A stretch of DNA of 64,000 nt, taken from assembly GCA_022578605.1 (NCBI GenBank), contig MU394082.1:124001-188000 (forward strand). Reading direction: 5' to 3'. Position 1 is the stretch's first letter. Every line of letters starts with the position of its first letter. Made by a program: the position numbers and the translations under genes. Positions 25,401 to 36,440 of this stretch are shown piece by piece. A model generated the notes under the pieces. The model saw nothing but the letters and a program-made list of their open reading frames with translations. It had not been told where the DNA came from and ran no database searches. This stretch comes from Camillea tinctor (taxonomy: Eukaryota; Ascomycota; Sordariomycetes; Xylariales; Xylariaceae).

Positions 25401-25560
25401 ATGGAGCAGCTGGCCCGTTCCCTGTAGGGAGCTGTCAGAGCCATGTCACAGCTGTCAAGCGCAAAGAGCCAAAACCTGCATGATCCGTGATCCGTAACTC
25501 CATAATCAATCAACTTGACGTCAGCGAACCGATATATGGATAAGATCTCTCTTAATTACT
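22401..25560. other. Gene-free spacer, possibly with a decayed element
   Basis: The part at about 22600-23050 is rich in TTAACC/GGTTA words and AT, unlike its neighbours, and may be an old transposon remnant, but no inverted ends or enzyme motif could be fixed. A pure TACC run lies at 24370-24397. Three TCTTGG copies lie near 24633-24650. ATTGATTGG-type repeats lie at 25265-25335. Confidence 0.4.
24370..24397. repeat. TACC microsatellite
   Basis: About seven uninterrupted TACC units running into the palindromic word CCTAGGTA. Confidence 0.9.
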
Positions 25561-25640
25561 TATCACTGCCTATCACTGCCCATCACTGCCTATCACTACG
25601 TATCACTACCTATTAATAACTTATCGTTACCTATCACCAC
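25561..25640. repeat. 10-bp minisatellite
   Basis: Five head-to-tail copies of a TATCACTGCC-like unit (25561-25610), followed by about three more diverged copies. The period is exactly 10 bp. It lies roughly 0.7 kb upstream of the sam37 start. Confidence 0.9.
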
Positions 25641-26334
25641 GTGGATTAGAGAGTGGGATAAAGGATAAGACAAACCCCGAAACAGCCCCCAAAGCTAAAC
25701 CTGGGGAAGATTTTCATCTTTCTCAACCTTTACTCATTCGCCATCTCCTCCTCCTCTTCCTCTTACTATATCTATTCCTGGACTTACTAGGGACCAACGT
25801 GGAAAGGATCGCGGGTACATTGATCGACTGCACGAGATTGGGAGATCTTCGAATCACATCCCTTCTTGACTTTGACCTGACCTCTTCCTGTCATCCGGAG
25901 CAAAAGGCCTCGATTCTTTCTTGTCTCTCTCCCCCTCCACCCTCCAATCTCTGTCATATCATTCGCTGTTCTGTCCATCCTCTCTTTCTGTAGGTCCCGT
26001 TTGAGTCTTTTATTTTCTGGAGGTTTGCCACTATCACAGCTGCCCTGCTTGTGTGTTTGGTGTTCAAGTGATGGACCTATCATCTTGCTCAATCCCTCAT
26101 AGACAAGGTTGACCCGAGTTGGCCCTCACCGCCAGACCAGACATATTTCATATTCGGATGGCATAGACACCTGACATCGTATCGTATCGTATCGTATCGT
26201 CTGCCTTTCTGCCTTACTTCTACCTATCACCTGCTTCGTGTAAAGAAAGAAAAAAAGGCCCACTGAGGATTAAGGATTAAACATTAAACATCGAGCATTG
26301 AGAGTTGAGAGTTGAGGATTATTTCACTTTCACC
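25641..26334 (+). promoter_or_regulatory. Upstream region of sam37
   Basis: A CTCCTCCTC pyrimidine tract lies at about 25744-25765. Five ATCGT pentamers lie at 26176-26200, and a set of short TTAAACAT/GAGAGTTGAG direct repeats sits at 26268-26320, directly before the start codon at 26335 (context CACCATG). No TATA box was identified. Confidence 0.45.
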
Positions 26335-27660
26335 ATGACTCCTCCTGCTCTAGAGCTTCATGTTTGGGGTCCTGCGTTCGGTCTCGACTCGATCGACCCC
26401 GAGTGTCTAGCTGCTATTGCGTATTTTCGCTCTATGATCCCCAGCGGTGATTGGACCCTGATCGCCAGCAATGATGCTTCCGTCAACCCTAATCGTAAGT
26501 ATTAACCTCCCCTCCTAAATCAAAACCCCTCATGATCTTCATGACACCTCATGCCGAAACCTGTCTCCCAGGTCCCGTGACGACGATAGGCTGCTGATGA
26601 TGGAAAACGGTCCTATGTAGACGTTCTACCGGCGCTACTCCACCAAAGTACCTGGACATTTGGGTACTCTAACATTGTAGACTATGTTAGGCAGCATGTC
26701 GATCATGACACTGGCGATGACCTCATACCGCTTCAGGCAGCCGACTCCCTCGCCTATGCCTCTTACTTAACTACCCGTGGCCAAGGCCTGCTAGCCGTAT
26801 CATTGTATGCGTCACCAAGTGCTTGGGCTGAAATCACCCGCCCCGCTTACTCATCCCTCCTCCCCTTCCCCCTAACCTGGACTGTACCTCCCGCCCTGCG
26901 ATCTACAGCCGTCGAGAAGGCTGAGCAGCTTGGCATGGGCTATCTGGCTGCTGAGGTGGACACGGATGGATCCCCCTCTCCAGGTTTGGCTGAAACCACC
27001 TCGACTGGATTTCTCCGCCTTCGTCAGCGCTTAGGGCCCGCTGCGACGATGCACCCCGAGCAGACAGCTGCCATCCGCTTCCAGCAGCTGGCCCAGGACT
27101 TCTATTCGACCTTGGACCAGTTCCGAGGTGATAAGAAATATTTCTTGCGCGACGAGGGACCGCCGACATCGGTTGATTTTCTAGCCTATGCTTACTTATC
27201 ACTGATGCGCGTGGAGACACCACACCCGATTTTGAAGACCGCATTGGAGAAGCACTTTGACCGGTTATCAGAGTTCATTGGCGTCATGGATTTAGACAAG
27301 GAACGTGAAGATCTGCCGTGGCAGCAGCCACCGCCCAGAGGCGCGCTCGGCTTGCTGGGCAATTTCTCTGACGGTGTTGTGGAGAGTATCCCCGGAGTGG
27401 GGGAAAGTTGGAAGCGCTGGCGTCGAGGCGGCGTGAAAGATATTGACGGCAACGATACTAAAGACTTCACACACGCCATCGTAACTGCCGGTGGGGCCGT
27501 CATAAGTCTCGCTGCGTTGGGGGCTACCGCGCTGTTTCGAAGTCTGCCGCCTATTGGTGCGAGTATACATCGCTTCGAGCCCCCTAAAGTAGAAGAGACC
27601 GGCTTGCGCCAATTTGGTGAGATAGGCGCTATGCTAGACGGACTGCCCGTGTGGCAGTAA
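26335..27660 (+). CDS. SAM37: SAM complex subunit Sam37 (Tom37/metaxin-like)
   Basis: Sam37 is a cytosol-facing subunit of the sorting and assembly machinery in the mitochondrial outer membrane, which inserts beta-barrel proteins such as Tom40 and porin. Exons are 26335..26494 and 26621..27660 (399 residues). The 126-bp intron is GTAAGT...TGTAG, and splicing restores NPN-HVLPALL. The start is typical of the family: an aliphatic strand then LHVWGPAFGLDSIDPECLAA, the thioredoxin-like half of a GST fold. Next come TWTFGYSNIVDYV and the substrate-pocket-like linker, and then the metaxin GST-C helices (residues about 150-270). A hydrophobic stretch near residues 340-360 (VTAGGAVISLAALGATALF) matches the C-terminal membrane segment reported for fungal Sam37. 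Call based on family recognition; the ATG at 26335 is preferred because the in-frame codon upstream is TTG. Confidence 0.9.
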
Positions 27661-30600
27661 TTCCTTCTTATCCCGTGAGACATGACCTGTATCACCAAAG
27701 CTGCGTCGATGTGGCCGTCATCGATAAGGATCTCCGGTCATAATCAATCCGCCAAGCGGCGTATGTATTCGTAAAGACACGGACCCTATGCATGAGGAGA
27801 GATGGAAGCTGAAATGCGATCCCTACCTACAAGTCCATGCCGTGTCTGCATTAGCTTTGCATCATGTAAAGAGAGATGCAGCTATATGCAGTGGCATATC
27901 GAATTGAAGATTGATGAGGCTCTTGTGTATGGTAGACAGCTACTAGGAGGTGCATTGCATTATTGGCTAGGTGTTCAATGTGCCGTGACTTGGTGCGGCT
28001 CGATATTGTAGGTAATCTTATCATCCCCCTGAATCACGTCCACAATTGATGGATAGGCCGGTGTTAGGTATTACGGCTTGCTACATTGCCTGGTAGGTAG
28101 ACCTGGTAGATTTACCCATCTAGATCACACAACGTACTGAAATAGACGTCCAAAGCCATACTGACCAGAACAGAAAACAATGATTAGTAAACCGGGAGTA
28201 ACGAGTCATGATAATAAGCTTTGTCTAATACATATTCATTGCCTTTACCTCCGCCCGCCTCCGTCCGCCCCCCTCACCCTTCTAATCCACGATGATCGAA
28301 GCTACTTAACTGCATTGCTATGTTTCTTTTCAGATTTTGTACAGCTGGAGGGGAAGTAGGGGCTGGAGGGGCAAGAGATAGAGAGTTGAGAGTGTAAGTA
28401 TGTGAATTGTTCTCGTCCCCTCTCTGTTGGTCCACTTTAATCGGTCGAGAACGTCAACTTGAAGATCTTGCTGGTAGTTAGCTCTGTCTAGCAGTTAAAG
28501 GGGGGCGGGAGGAGGAAGAAGGGGTATACTTAGTTAACTTCAAGAACGGGAGAGAGAGTAGATCAAAGCACCGGATCACCCGTCTTACGCGGCGTTGCGC
28601 GTGTGCTCGTAACCTGACGAATCCGAGGGTTCGGTCCCCTTTGAAAGGAGGTAGGTAAGTAGTAAGGTAAGGAATGTTTTGCTAGGACTAAGCTTACTTT
28701 CTTCCACCTAACTTAATGCATAGACTGACGGACTGGTAACCTAACGGAAGTCGACGAGCTGCCGCTAGGTTAGTCTAAGGGGGGCCGGATAGTGGAGGGC
28801 TGAATAACTACACATTTTTTTCCCTTTTTTTCTTTTTTTTGGAGACTCGATGTTCTTAAGGGCGCCTGGGTGAGGCCATCTCTTGGTTAGCAGCTGGGCT
28901 AGGGAGGGCACCTGAACTTTATTCCAGCCGTCTCTATGTATCACTCCCCCCTTTTATTGTCTTCTCCGCGGAGAGACACGGAACTCGGTTCACTCTTTGT
29001 TAAATAAGCGTAGTGCCTATGGTGTACTAGGTCTAGCCCTCCCTCTCTGGCCTGCTATGTTAGACTGGATATGTAGGTAAATATGGATTATATGCTTACG
29101 AACGATCGACCGGCTTCCCCCCGGACTCCCTAGCTAAAAAGGGTATGCTATAGTATAGTATAGGCTGATCGATCGATCGACGAACGAAAGGTGATCGGGC
29201 ATACCGAGAGTAATTCGGCGAGGGCGAGCTCGGTATACTAGGTAGTTATAGTCTGAGTGGACCGATCCGGTGAATCCACTCCTGCCGCTATATCATTGTA
29301 TTTAGGTAGATATGTAACTATATATTTATGGATGATTTTGAGTTTTTTCTTCTTTCCCCTTAGACTAGATAGAGGGGCGTAGCATAGGATAATATGGCTC
29401 GGTCGATCAAGGTTATCGGAAGGTTCATGAGGGTCGGTCGGTCTGGCTTAGCTTCAGGTAGTCCGCATCCGCTTCCGCCGCTTCGGGATCGATTCCGGAT
29501 CGGCGTCGGGAGCTAATCGGACCTTGGGTTGAAGGAGGAGGATATTGTATCCGCCGTGCGGAGCCGGGTGTCGGCTTGGTATGTTTTCGGCAGGTGGAAA
29601 CCGAAAAGGCTATCGGATCGGCTTGTTTGGTGTTGTTTGGCTATGTGGGTTTTCGTTAGTTGATCATTGTAAACCTGTATGATATCTGTGTTGAGATAAG
29701 TCGGTAGGTAGGTAGGGATTCGGAGCTCGCTCGGGAAATAAGCGGGTAGCCATACATCTGGGGATGATGATGATGGTGGTGGTGATAGTGGCCTCGGTGC
29801 AGCAGCGGGTGAGAAGGCAGTCGTTCTACTGCTGGATAGTGTTGATGTAGGTCCGGTCGGTATCTTCCACTGCTATGGCCTCGGTAAATTGCCGTCTGCT
29901 ACCATCAGTTTGTTAAGCAAACTTCGAGACAAGGTCACCGATGACATGAAGACTGTAGTTTCCTGGACCTGTGCTAGAAAACTTATTCCTAGGCGAGGAG
30001 AAATCAGGGGTCAGGATCAATATATTAACAACACGCAGCTTAATAACTCGGCTGGTGAGGGCATCTAAGGAATAATGTCAGCTTCCGGACAGCAGTACCC
30101 AAAGGGTTGCTGACGTTCGTGTAATTGGTGTCACGTTCCAAGTACGGCTTTTCTTAATCTACATGATACTACATGGATTAACCTCTATCTACTAATCTAG
30201 CTAGTATGTATACCTTTTCATCGCGCACGAGGATCCTAGAAACACCCGAGGTTTCCTCTGTCCCACAGGCGGTTTCGAATAATCCGTAGGAAGCTGATAT
30301 AAGTCATCCATTGCGTTTCCTTCCAAAGTTTGCTGGAATGCATCCCTCTTTAAGTGTCTAATTGTATGTTTGACGACTGAAGGCGTTATATATCGCTTGT
30401 CACGAGATGGAACATGGTACTTATTAGCACCTCATTGAGCCTACATGGCATTCGCAGGGGTTCTATCTTATTTGGCAATGTACCAAATCCATGTTTCACG
30501 CTGCCGTAATTTCTCATGGTCTCCAGCAAGGCGTAACGCGGGATTTCGAGACTCAATCGATCGTACTAGAATATTGTTTTAGCGAGTTCTTCTTCTATGC

Positions 30601-33260
30601 GCTTAAGTTGACCCATAATCTTGATATATGGCGGGCATTCGCTAGGTTCACAGTCTGGTCGGATTGTGAAAGATTGTAGAAAACATTCTTCACAAGGAGG
30701 TATGTGAGCGCGACTATCTCCCAATATTCTTCTGGTGTTGTAAAGTCTCTCACAAGTAGTCGACGCTGCGGTAGAGAAAGGAGGAGGGCTTCGAGAGCGC
30801 GGGCCTGTTGGTCAACGAAGTAGCTTGCCGTTGGGGAATGTGCCTATCTAGTAAGAAACCCGCTGACTGACTATTTGCCAGGAAGAGTTAGTTGACATAA
30901 TGGGATGCCAACAGTCTGTATGTGATGATAAGGGTTCTGAAGGGGTTAGAGCCTGAATAATAGGACAGGACATAGCTAAGTAGGCAGGTAATTTTCTCCG
31001 TGGGATAGAGTAAGAGGTTCGCGAGGTAGTGCATGCGCACTCGTTAAATATAGGGGCGTCTTGGGTTTTACTAGATAAATATACGTATATAATCGGTGGT
31101 AGTAGGTATGTAGTATGTAATAATGTGCGTGGAGGGTTGTGAGAACCCCCCTTTTCTGTATAGATAGACACTAACACGATTACCAACGAGGCTTCAAATA
31201 CGATAGGCTGTAGAGGATTCGGAAATACCTAGGTTAGGCGAACGGATTCCCCATGTTTCTCTGCTGTTGACTTTTATAGCTTTTTAGTTAGGTTATTTCC
31301 CTTCTCTAAGCTAAGGTATTAATTACTGCTGTCTTTCCCGAGTGTCCAAGTTCATACTGGATGCCTCGTGGCATGAATCAAACTTATACCTCCCTTGGTC
31401 CTCCTCCGTTCCCAGAGATCTTTATACCTTAGTCAGCTCATCCATACTTGAGGTAGGTACAATGTTCGCCTTGCGCAACGTTAATATCACGTAGTCGTTT
31501 GTGGGGTATTTGCTCGTGCATCATTACCCCTTTATTTCACCACGTAAAACTTAAGTAACTGACCCAACCATCGTAACTCATTGTACATAACCGTGAGTAC
31601 AACATCTACTTAATGAGAGATCCACTCAATAACCTATGTAAGTAAGTAACTTACCCACCTATGCCAATGTACTAACAACCATCGTACCGTTATTCTATTC
31701 ACCAAAACCTAAACCCGAAACGATGATGAAGCTATAAATAAAAAGTCACCATGTAAATGCCTACCACTTCAAATGTTTCACATCTATATAGGTACCTAAG
31801 CCATCTGCTTCCTCGTATAATTATCTATACCTTTCTGATGTTATAGACAACACAAAGCACCTCCCACTAAGATTTTACAGATATGTTCTTCGATAGGTAT
31901 TATTATCTCTCCCCCCCCCCTCCACCTTATGTGTTTACATACCAAGATACCAAACTTACATAGCCTAATGCAGGTACCAACATAAGAAAAAAGTAAGTGC
32001 TGAAGACACCCCATAACCTAATTATGTATCTGGTAGCCAATCTCCGCCACGGGAGATTATATAAGCTATTTATAACAAACCGCCCCTAACCTATCCCGTA
32101 TCAAGTGCGAGGCACTTTTAGGTACTAGGTAGGTTTACCTATACTCGAGTACCTACATAAGGTAACCCGCACCTTGCATGTGATGAGGTAACATCGATCA
32201 ATCAAGAGCAATTCAATCGATCGGTCGGGTCGGTTGAGTAAGATTAATCCTTCAAGAGATTAGGTAATACCAAGATGCGTCCATGTTACCGTACACACGT
32301 ACGTAGGGGCTCCTTATAGGTTAGACACAAGGTACATACCCCAGGTAGAAAAGATGAGGGATGGGAAAAAGGAAGCGCATTGATGTGCCTCAGAATTTGA
32401 AATCGCAATCATGTGAATGTTGAAATACTCTTTATTAAAAGAGGCAAGCAATGTTTCTTGATTTTAAAGGCAGGTCTGTTTGTCTGTCTAAATACACCAT
32501 CTGACATTCGCACATTTTCTTTCCTTTTCACGGACCCAGGTTTCTTTTCCTTCTCTTTCCCCTTTCCCTCTTCCTTTTCTTCTCTCTAATTGATCTATCT
32601 TGCCTGCTCATCTAGCGAAGCAATGCTGATCAATCTATGAAAGTCTTCCCTTTCTAGCACACCCCTGTGTGCATCGAAGTTGCTTATCCCACCTCTTTTG
32701 ATTGTCTAATAATTATCCTACAACAGTTGACCATTTCCCCTTGTATATTATCTGCGTGTCTCCTATAACCATGTAGCAAGCTGACCACCGCTTAGTATCG
32801 TAAAGAAGAGGAAAGAGTATATGAATGGGTAGATGTAAAGTGAATCGTTTCTTTTTTGGAATGTGAATAATAAATGTACAAGTGAAGAGCCAGGGCCACG
32901 ATTTCAACTCCAAACATATGTGCGCACAACGACTATCCCCCGCAAGGGCAGTCTTGTATGTAGAATCGAAGGTGTGAAATTAACAAAAGCACCCGCCCCC
33001 CCATGGAAAAAAATTCCGATCAATCAGCCCAAACTCCCTTGTCCACAAACGCCCCAAATGTGCATTTTGTGCGACACGCCGTGCCGATCACGATAACATG
33101 TTCTCGGGCCCTGGCTTTTGTGGTGTGATGGTGTTGTTTTGGTAGTCCCGCTCTGTACATTCGTTGTGGCGGACCAATATCCTGCCTTGACGGGGTGATC
33201 TATTGCTCTTTAGCACAAAGGAAAACCGATTCTGTCGGTCACCGTCCAGCAATCGAGATA
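27661..33260. other. Gene-free spacer of 5.6 kb
   Basis: No supported gene. Noted items are GATC-type palindromic runs at 29165-29180, a GC-rich stretch at about 29400-29600, a GAT/GGT trinucleotide tract at 29764-29790, and numerous GTAGGTA words at 31440-32340. A B-box-like word at about 28630 (GGTTCGGTCCC) has a good T-arm but no complete cloverleaf. Short ORFs are isolated and unrecognised. Confidence 0.55.
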
Positions 33261-35688
33261 TTAGTAGTCCTGCTCGGCTGGGTTCTCCCATTTGATAGGA
33301 TGTACCAGCATACTGCGCAAACAAAGTCTCCCAGAACTCCTGGGATCGCTTTCTTCCGCAGGTCCTCCACGCAATGCGCCTTCACCGGCTCGGCCACCGT
33401 TACTACCGCGCCCATCCATTTGGGCGTAGCCGAGCCAGCGTCGCCATAGGAGACCTGCAAACTCGCTATTGTAGTACCAGCTAGTACCTTTGTGGTTATG
33501 TTCATTGGTCAAGTCGAATGGTGAACCATGACCACCTGAGGTATGGTCACGACCACCATTGAAGGCTCTCTCGATTTCTTGTTGTGGCCAATCTCGGTCT
33601 AGGAACACAGGGTGCGGCGCGTATACAGCCTTCAATCCATGATGGAAGGCCATCGTTGGGGGGAACATTTCACTGAACATGCTGTGATGCAGACGCCATG
33701 TCTCCTCATGCATAACATTCAAGAGGCGGCGGGATAGTCGTGATGCCGTCACAATAGCACATCTGCGTGGGGGCTTCTGATAACCTAGATCATAGCCTGT
33801 AACATCACCGGCGAAGACCCAACCCGATTCATCAGCATCGAATAGCGGGTTCAGAGTGATCAGGTCGGCATCTTCTCCGACACCACACTTTGACTTGTCT
33901 GATCCCTCGCAGCTCTGCGGCATGAAGTGGTCGCCGTTCTCGAGACTGGTCTTCCCAGTGAACGAGACAGGCCCAAGAATTGGCTGCTTACCAGCCGCCC
34001 GTGTCTCCTCGTCGACGAGTTCGGTGAAATTCTCCCAGCTCCCGTGTAGCGCAGGAATATAATACTTGGATGAACGCTCCCACATGCCATTTCGGTTTTG
34101 GGCAGCACCCCATTTGCCGAGCCTGTCGAACAGCTCATAGTACGAGCCAGTCCATCGCATGTCCATCTCCCAGTTCCAGAAGTGCGCATACTCGGGATGC
34201 TGAACAGCGAAGTGTTGTAGAGGCATGTGAGCCGACCGATAGACACCGTGGATGTCGGCATTGGAGGGGTTCTCGAACGTAAAACCGAAATCGCCGGGAT
34301 AATAGAGCTTCATCTGAGCCTCCGACCATAGCGTGCACAGCCCGTGGAACTCGGGTGGGACATTCTCTTCCAAGATACGCTTTACCGTCTTCTCGTCGGC
34401 CCAGATGGGAGCATTGTCATCTCGAACATGGAGAAGGAAATGAACATCATACTCACCGCCAGACCGGAGATTCAATTCCGAGATCATGGCGCGGAAGTTG
34501 AGCACAGCATGAGCTGTCCATTTGAACCCAACATACGTCCGAATCACCACAGCAATCCGGTCCATCTTCTTGCGTCCAGTCTTGGCCAGCTCTGCGTCTC
34601 GTGTCTTGTTGCCGGTGAAGAAGCGATATTCGTTAGCCTTGTAGCACCGGTCTTGAGCTGCAGCCCAATCAACATCCTCATAATTGATCTTGCCAGACTT
34701 GGCCCAGACAGCCGCACTACCCTCCTGCTCGGACTCCATCGCTTCTCCCACACCCCCCTCTTCAACGCTGTATCCGAGACCATAAGGACCATATCGCCCA
34801 AAACGATCGAAGCAAACATCGTCGCGTAGTCCTAGTAAATCATGAGATCCAATCGCTGCTTTAGGCTGTCCCTGCGGAAGCCCGTTATAGGCATAGAGAT
34901 CAGGAGCCGGAATTTTCTCTTCAGCGTCAATGTAGCATGGATTGACAGGTACATACGTCCTCTTCCATTCTTCAGAGGCATAGTCAGGCTGAGGGCGATA
35001 CACACTGGGCTTCGGCATGTGAGTGTGGTGGACTGTAGGGGTGGGACTGGATTCGCGTGTGGCCTTTGGATATTCAGGCCGGTAATCCGTGAACGGCACG
35101 AGCGATCTCAACCCCTTATAGTAACCATCGAGGCTGTTAAAAATGTTAGGGTTATAATGTTACTGTGTGCTCAAGTATATAAGCAACTTACTGTTTGAAC
35201 TTCAGCCAGCGTGGTCCATCATCATTGCCGGTTTGTTCAACTTCCTGGACCTGCTGTTGAGTGTTCTCGTCGGTTGTTACACTCTCTTCTTGTACAGTCG
35301 GCTGTTGTTGCTGCTGTTGCTGCTGTTGTTGCTGTTGCTGCTGTTGTTGCTGTTGTTGCTGTTGCTCTATCCCCTGGTAGTTTTGTGCCGCATCTGGTTT
35401 CTGCACACTGCTAAGATCTTCTGTGGTGATCTGGCCATTATCTGTCTTTATTTTCGTTCCTTGCACCAGGTCTAGGACATTCTGGGATGATGTAGATATG
35501 CGCGGATTATATAGCGTAACAGTAAGGAGGAAGACGACAACGACAGTCCATATGACGACCCTTCGATAGAGACAGTGTCCTAGTAGAGCCTTGACCCTAA
35601 ATCTGGACTGTGGTTTGGTAGAAACCGGAAGGTAGGAATCGCTTTTGCGAGCCATGAGGGACGAAAAGGAGCTTGACTTGCGTGACAT
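33261..35688 (-). CDS. DUF3405 family type II membrane protein with polyglutamine tract
   Basis: A fungus-specific DUF3405 protein, commonly annotated as of unknown function and with a glycosyltransferase-like look. Exons on the minus strand are 35688..35192 and 35133..33261 (789 residues). The 58-bp intron has GTAAGT and TAACAG ends; splicing restores WLKFKHLDGYY. The N-terminus is basic, followed by one membrane segment at about 44-60 (VVIWTVVVVFLLTVTLY) without a cleavable signal. This suggests a Golgi/ER lumen-facing enzyme topology. A run of 21 Gln occupies residues 109-129. The conserved body contains AVVIRTYVGFKW, HFLLHVRDD, a HFWNWEMDMRWTG block with acidic and Trp residues suited to metal or sugar binding, and the family-like ending GTSWYYNSEFAGLLWRRW. 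The ATG at 35688 is used; the preceding codon is TTG. Confidence 0.87.
35306..35368 (-). repeat. CAG/CAA trinucleotide tract encoding 21 Gln
   Basis: An in-frame mixed CAA/CAG run within the stem region of the DUF3405 protein. The codon mixture suggests it is old or under protein-level selection rather than a pure unstable repeat. Confidence 0.95.
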
Positions 35689-36224
35689 CAAGTCAGATAT
35701 TGTTTCCGTATTCTAAAGAACATAGGTAGATGGCTCGTTGATCAAGATGAAAGAGCCAAGAAAACAAGACGTAGAACACCTCAAGAGTAAAAAGAAGAAT
35801 TAGTACAATGGGAAAGGAATAATCACCCCCTTCTTGAAAGCTAAGAGGTGTGAAGTCACTTGTGGAGGATAAAATAAAAGACCACAAAGGATTCAGGTGG
35901 GCACCCTCCTTTGTAAAGAAGGTAACGTCAGTCCCGGTAGATATTGTGGGCTATGGCGAAGAGGCGGCTGAACAGGAACAGATTTGCCCCAGAAAAGAAG
36001 CGGGAAGGGATCCAACAAATATGTGGATAAGTGAAGGGACCTGGCAAATATTGGATTTTAAGGTGTGGGAATTCGGAGTTATTGTTTGTTTAAGAGGGAT
36101 GGGAGGAGGGGGGGGGATATAACGAGCGAGGCCCCTCCTTTTTTTTATAACCTAGGAGTGGTGATAATAGTTAAGTAGTAGAAGTAGTGGTGGTAGTAGT
36201 ACTACTTAGTAGAGTAGAGAATAG

Positions 36225-36440
36225 TGTAGAAAGAAGAGAAAAGAGAAAGAAGAAAATAGGAGAGAAGGGGGAGAGGGTGGGGAGGGGGAAGATGAAGGTC
36301 TTCAAGTAATCGAATTAGATTAATAGTAAGTTGTAAGATTGATGGTATGTAGGAAGACAAGAATATGAAGAAGGAAGAGGAAGAAGAGGAAGTAGGAAGT
36401 AGGAGGTGGAGGTGGAGGTGGAGGTGGAAGGGGGAAAGTA
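36225..36440. repeat. Purine-rich strand-asymmetric tract
   Basis: Two long AG-rich blocks with very few pyrimidines flank an ordinary stretch at about 36300-36355. Read on the minus strand they are CT-rich and lie 0.5-0.75 kb upstream of the DUF3405 start, so they may belong to its promoter or simply be a low-complexity tract. Confidence 0.7.

Noticed and set aside
28570..28660. B-box word GGTTCGGTCCC with a good T arm, resembling the 3' half of a tRNA
   Set aside because: No matching acceptor partner upstream and no anticodon stem could be formed.
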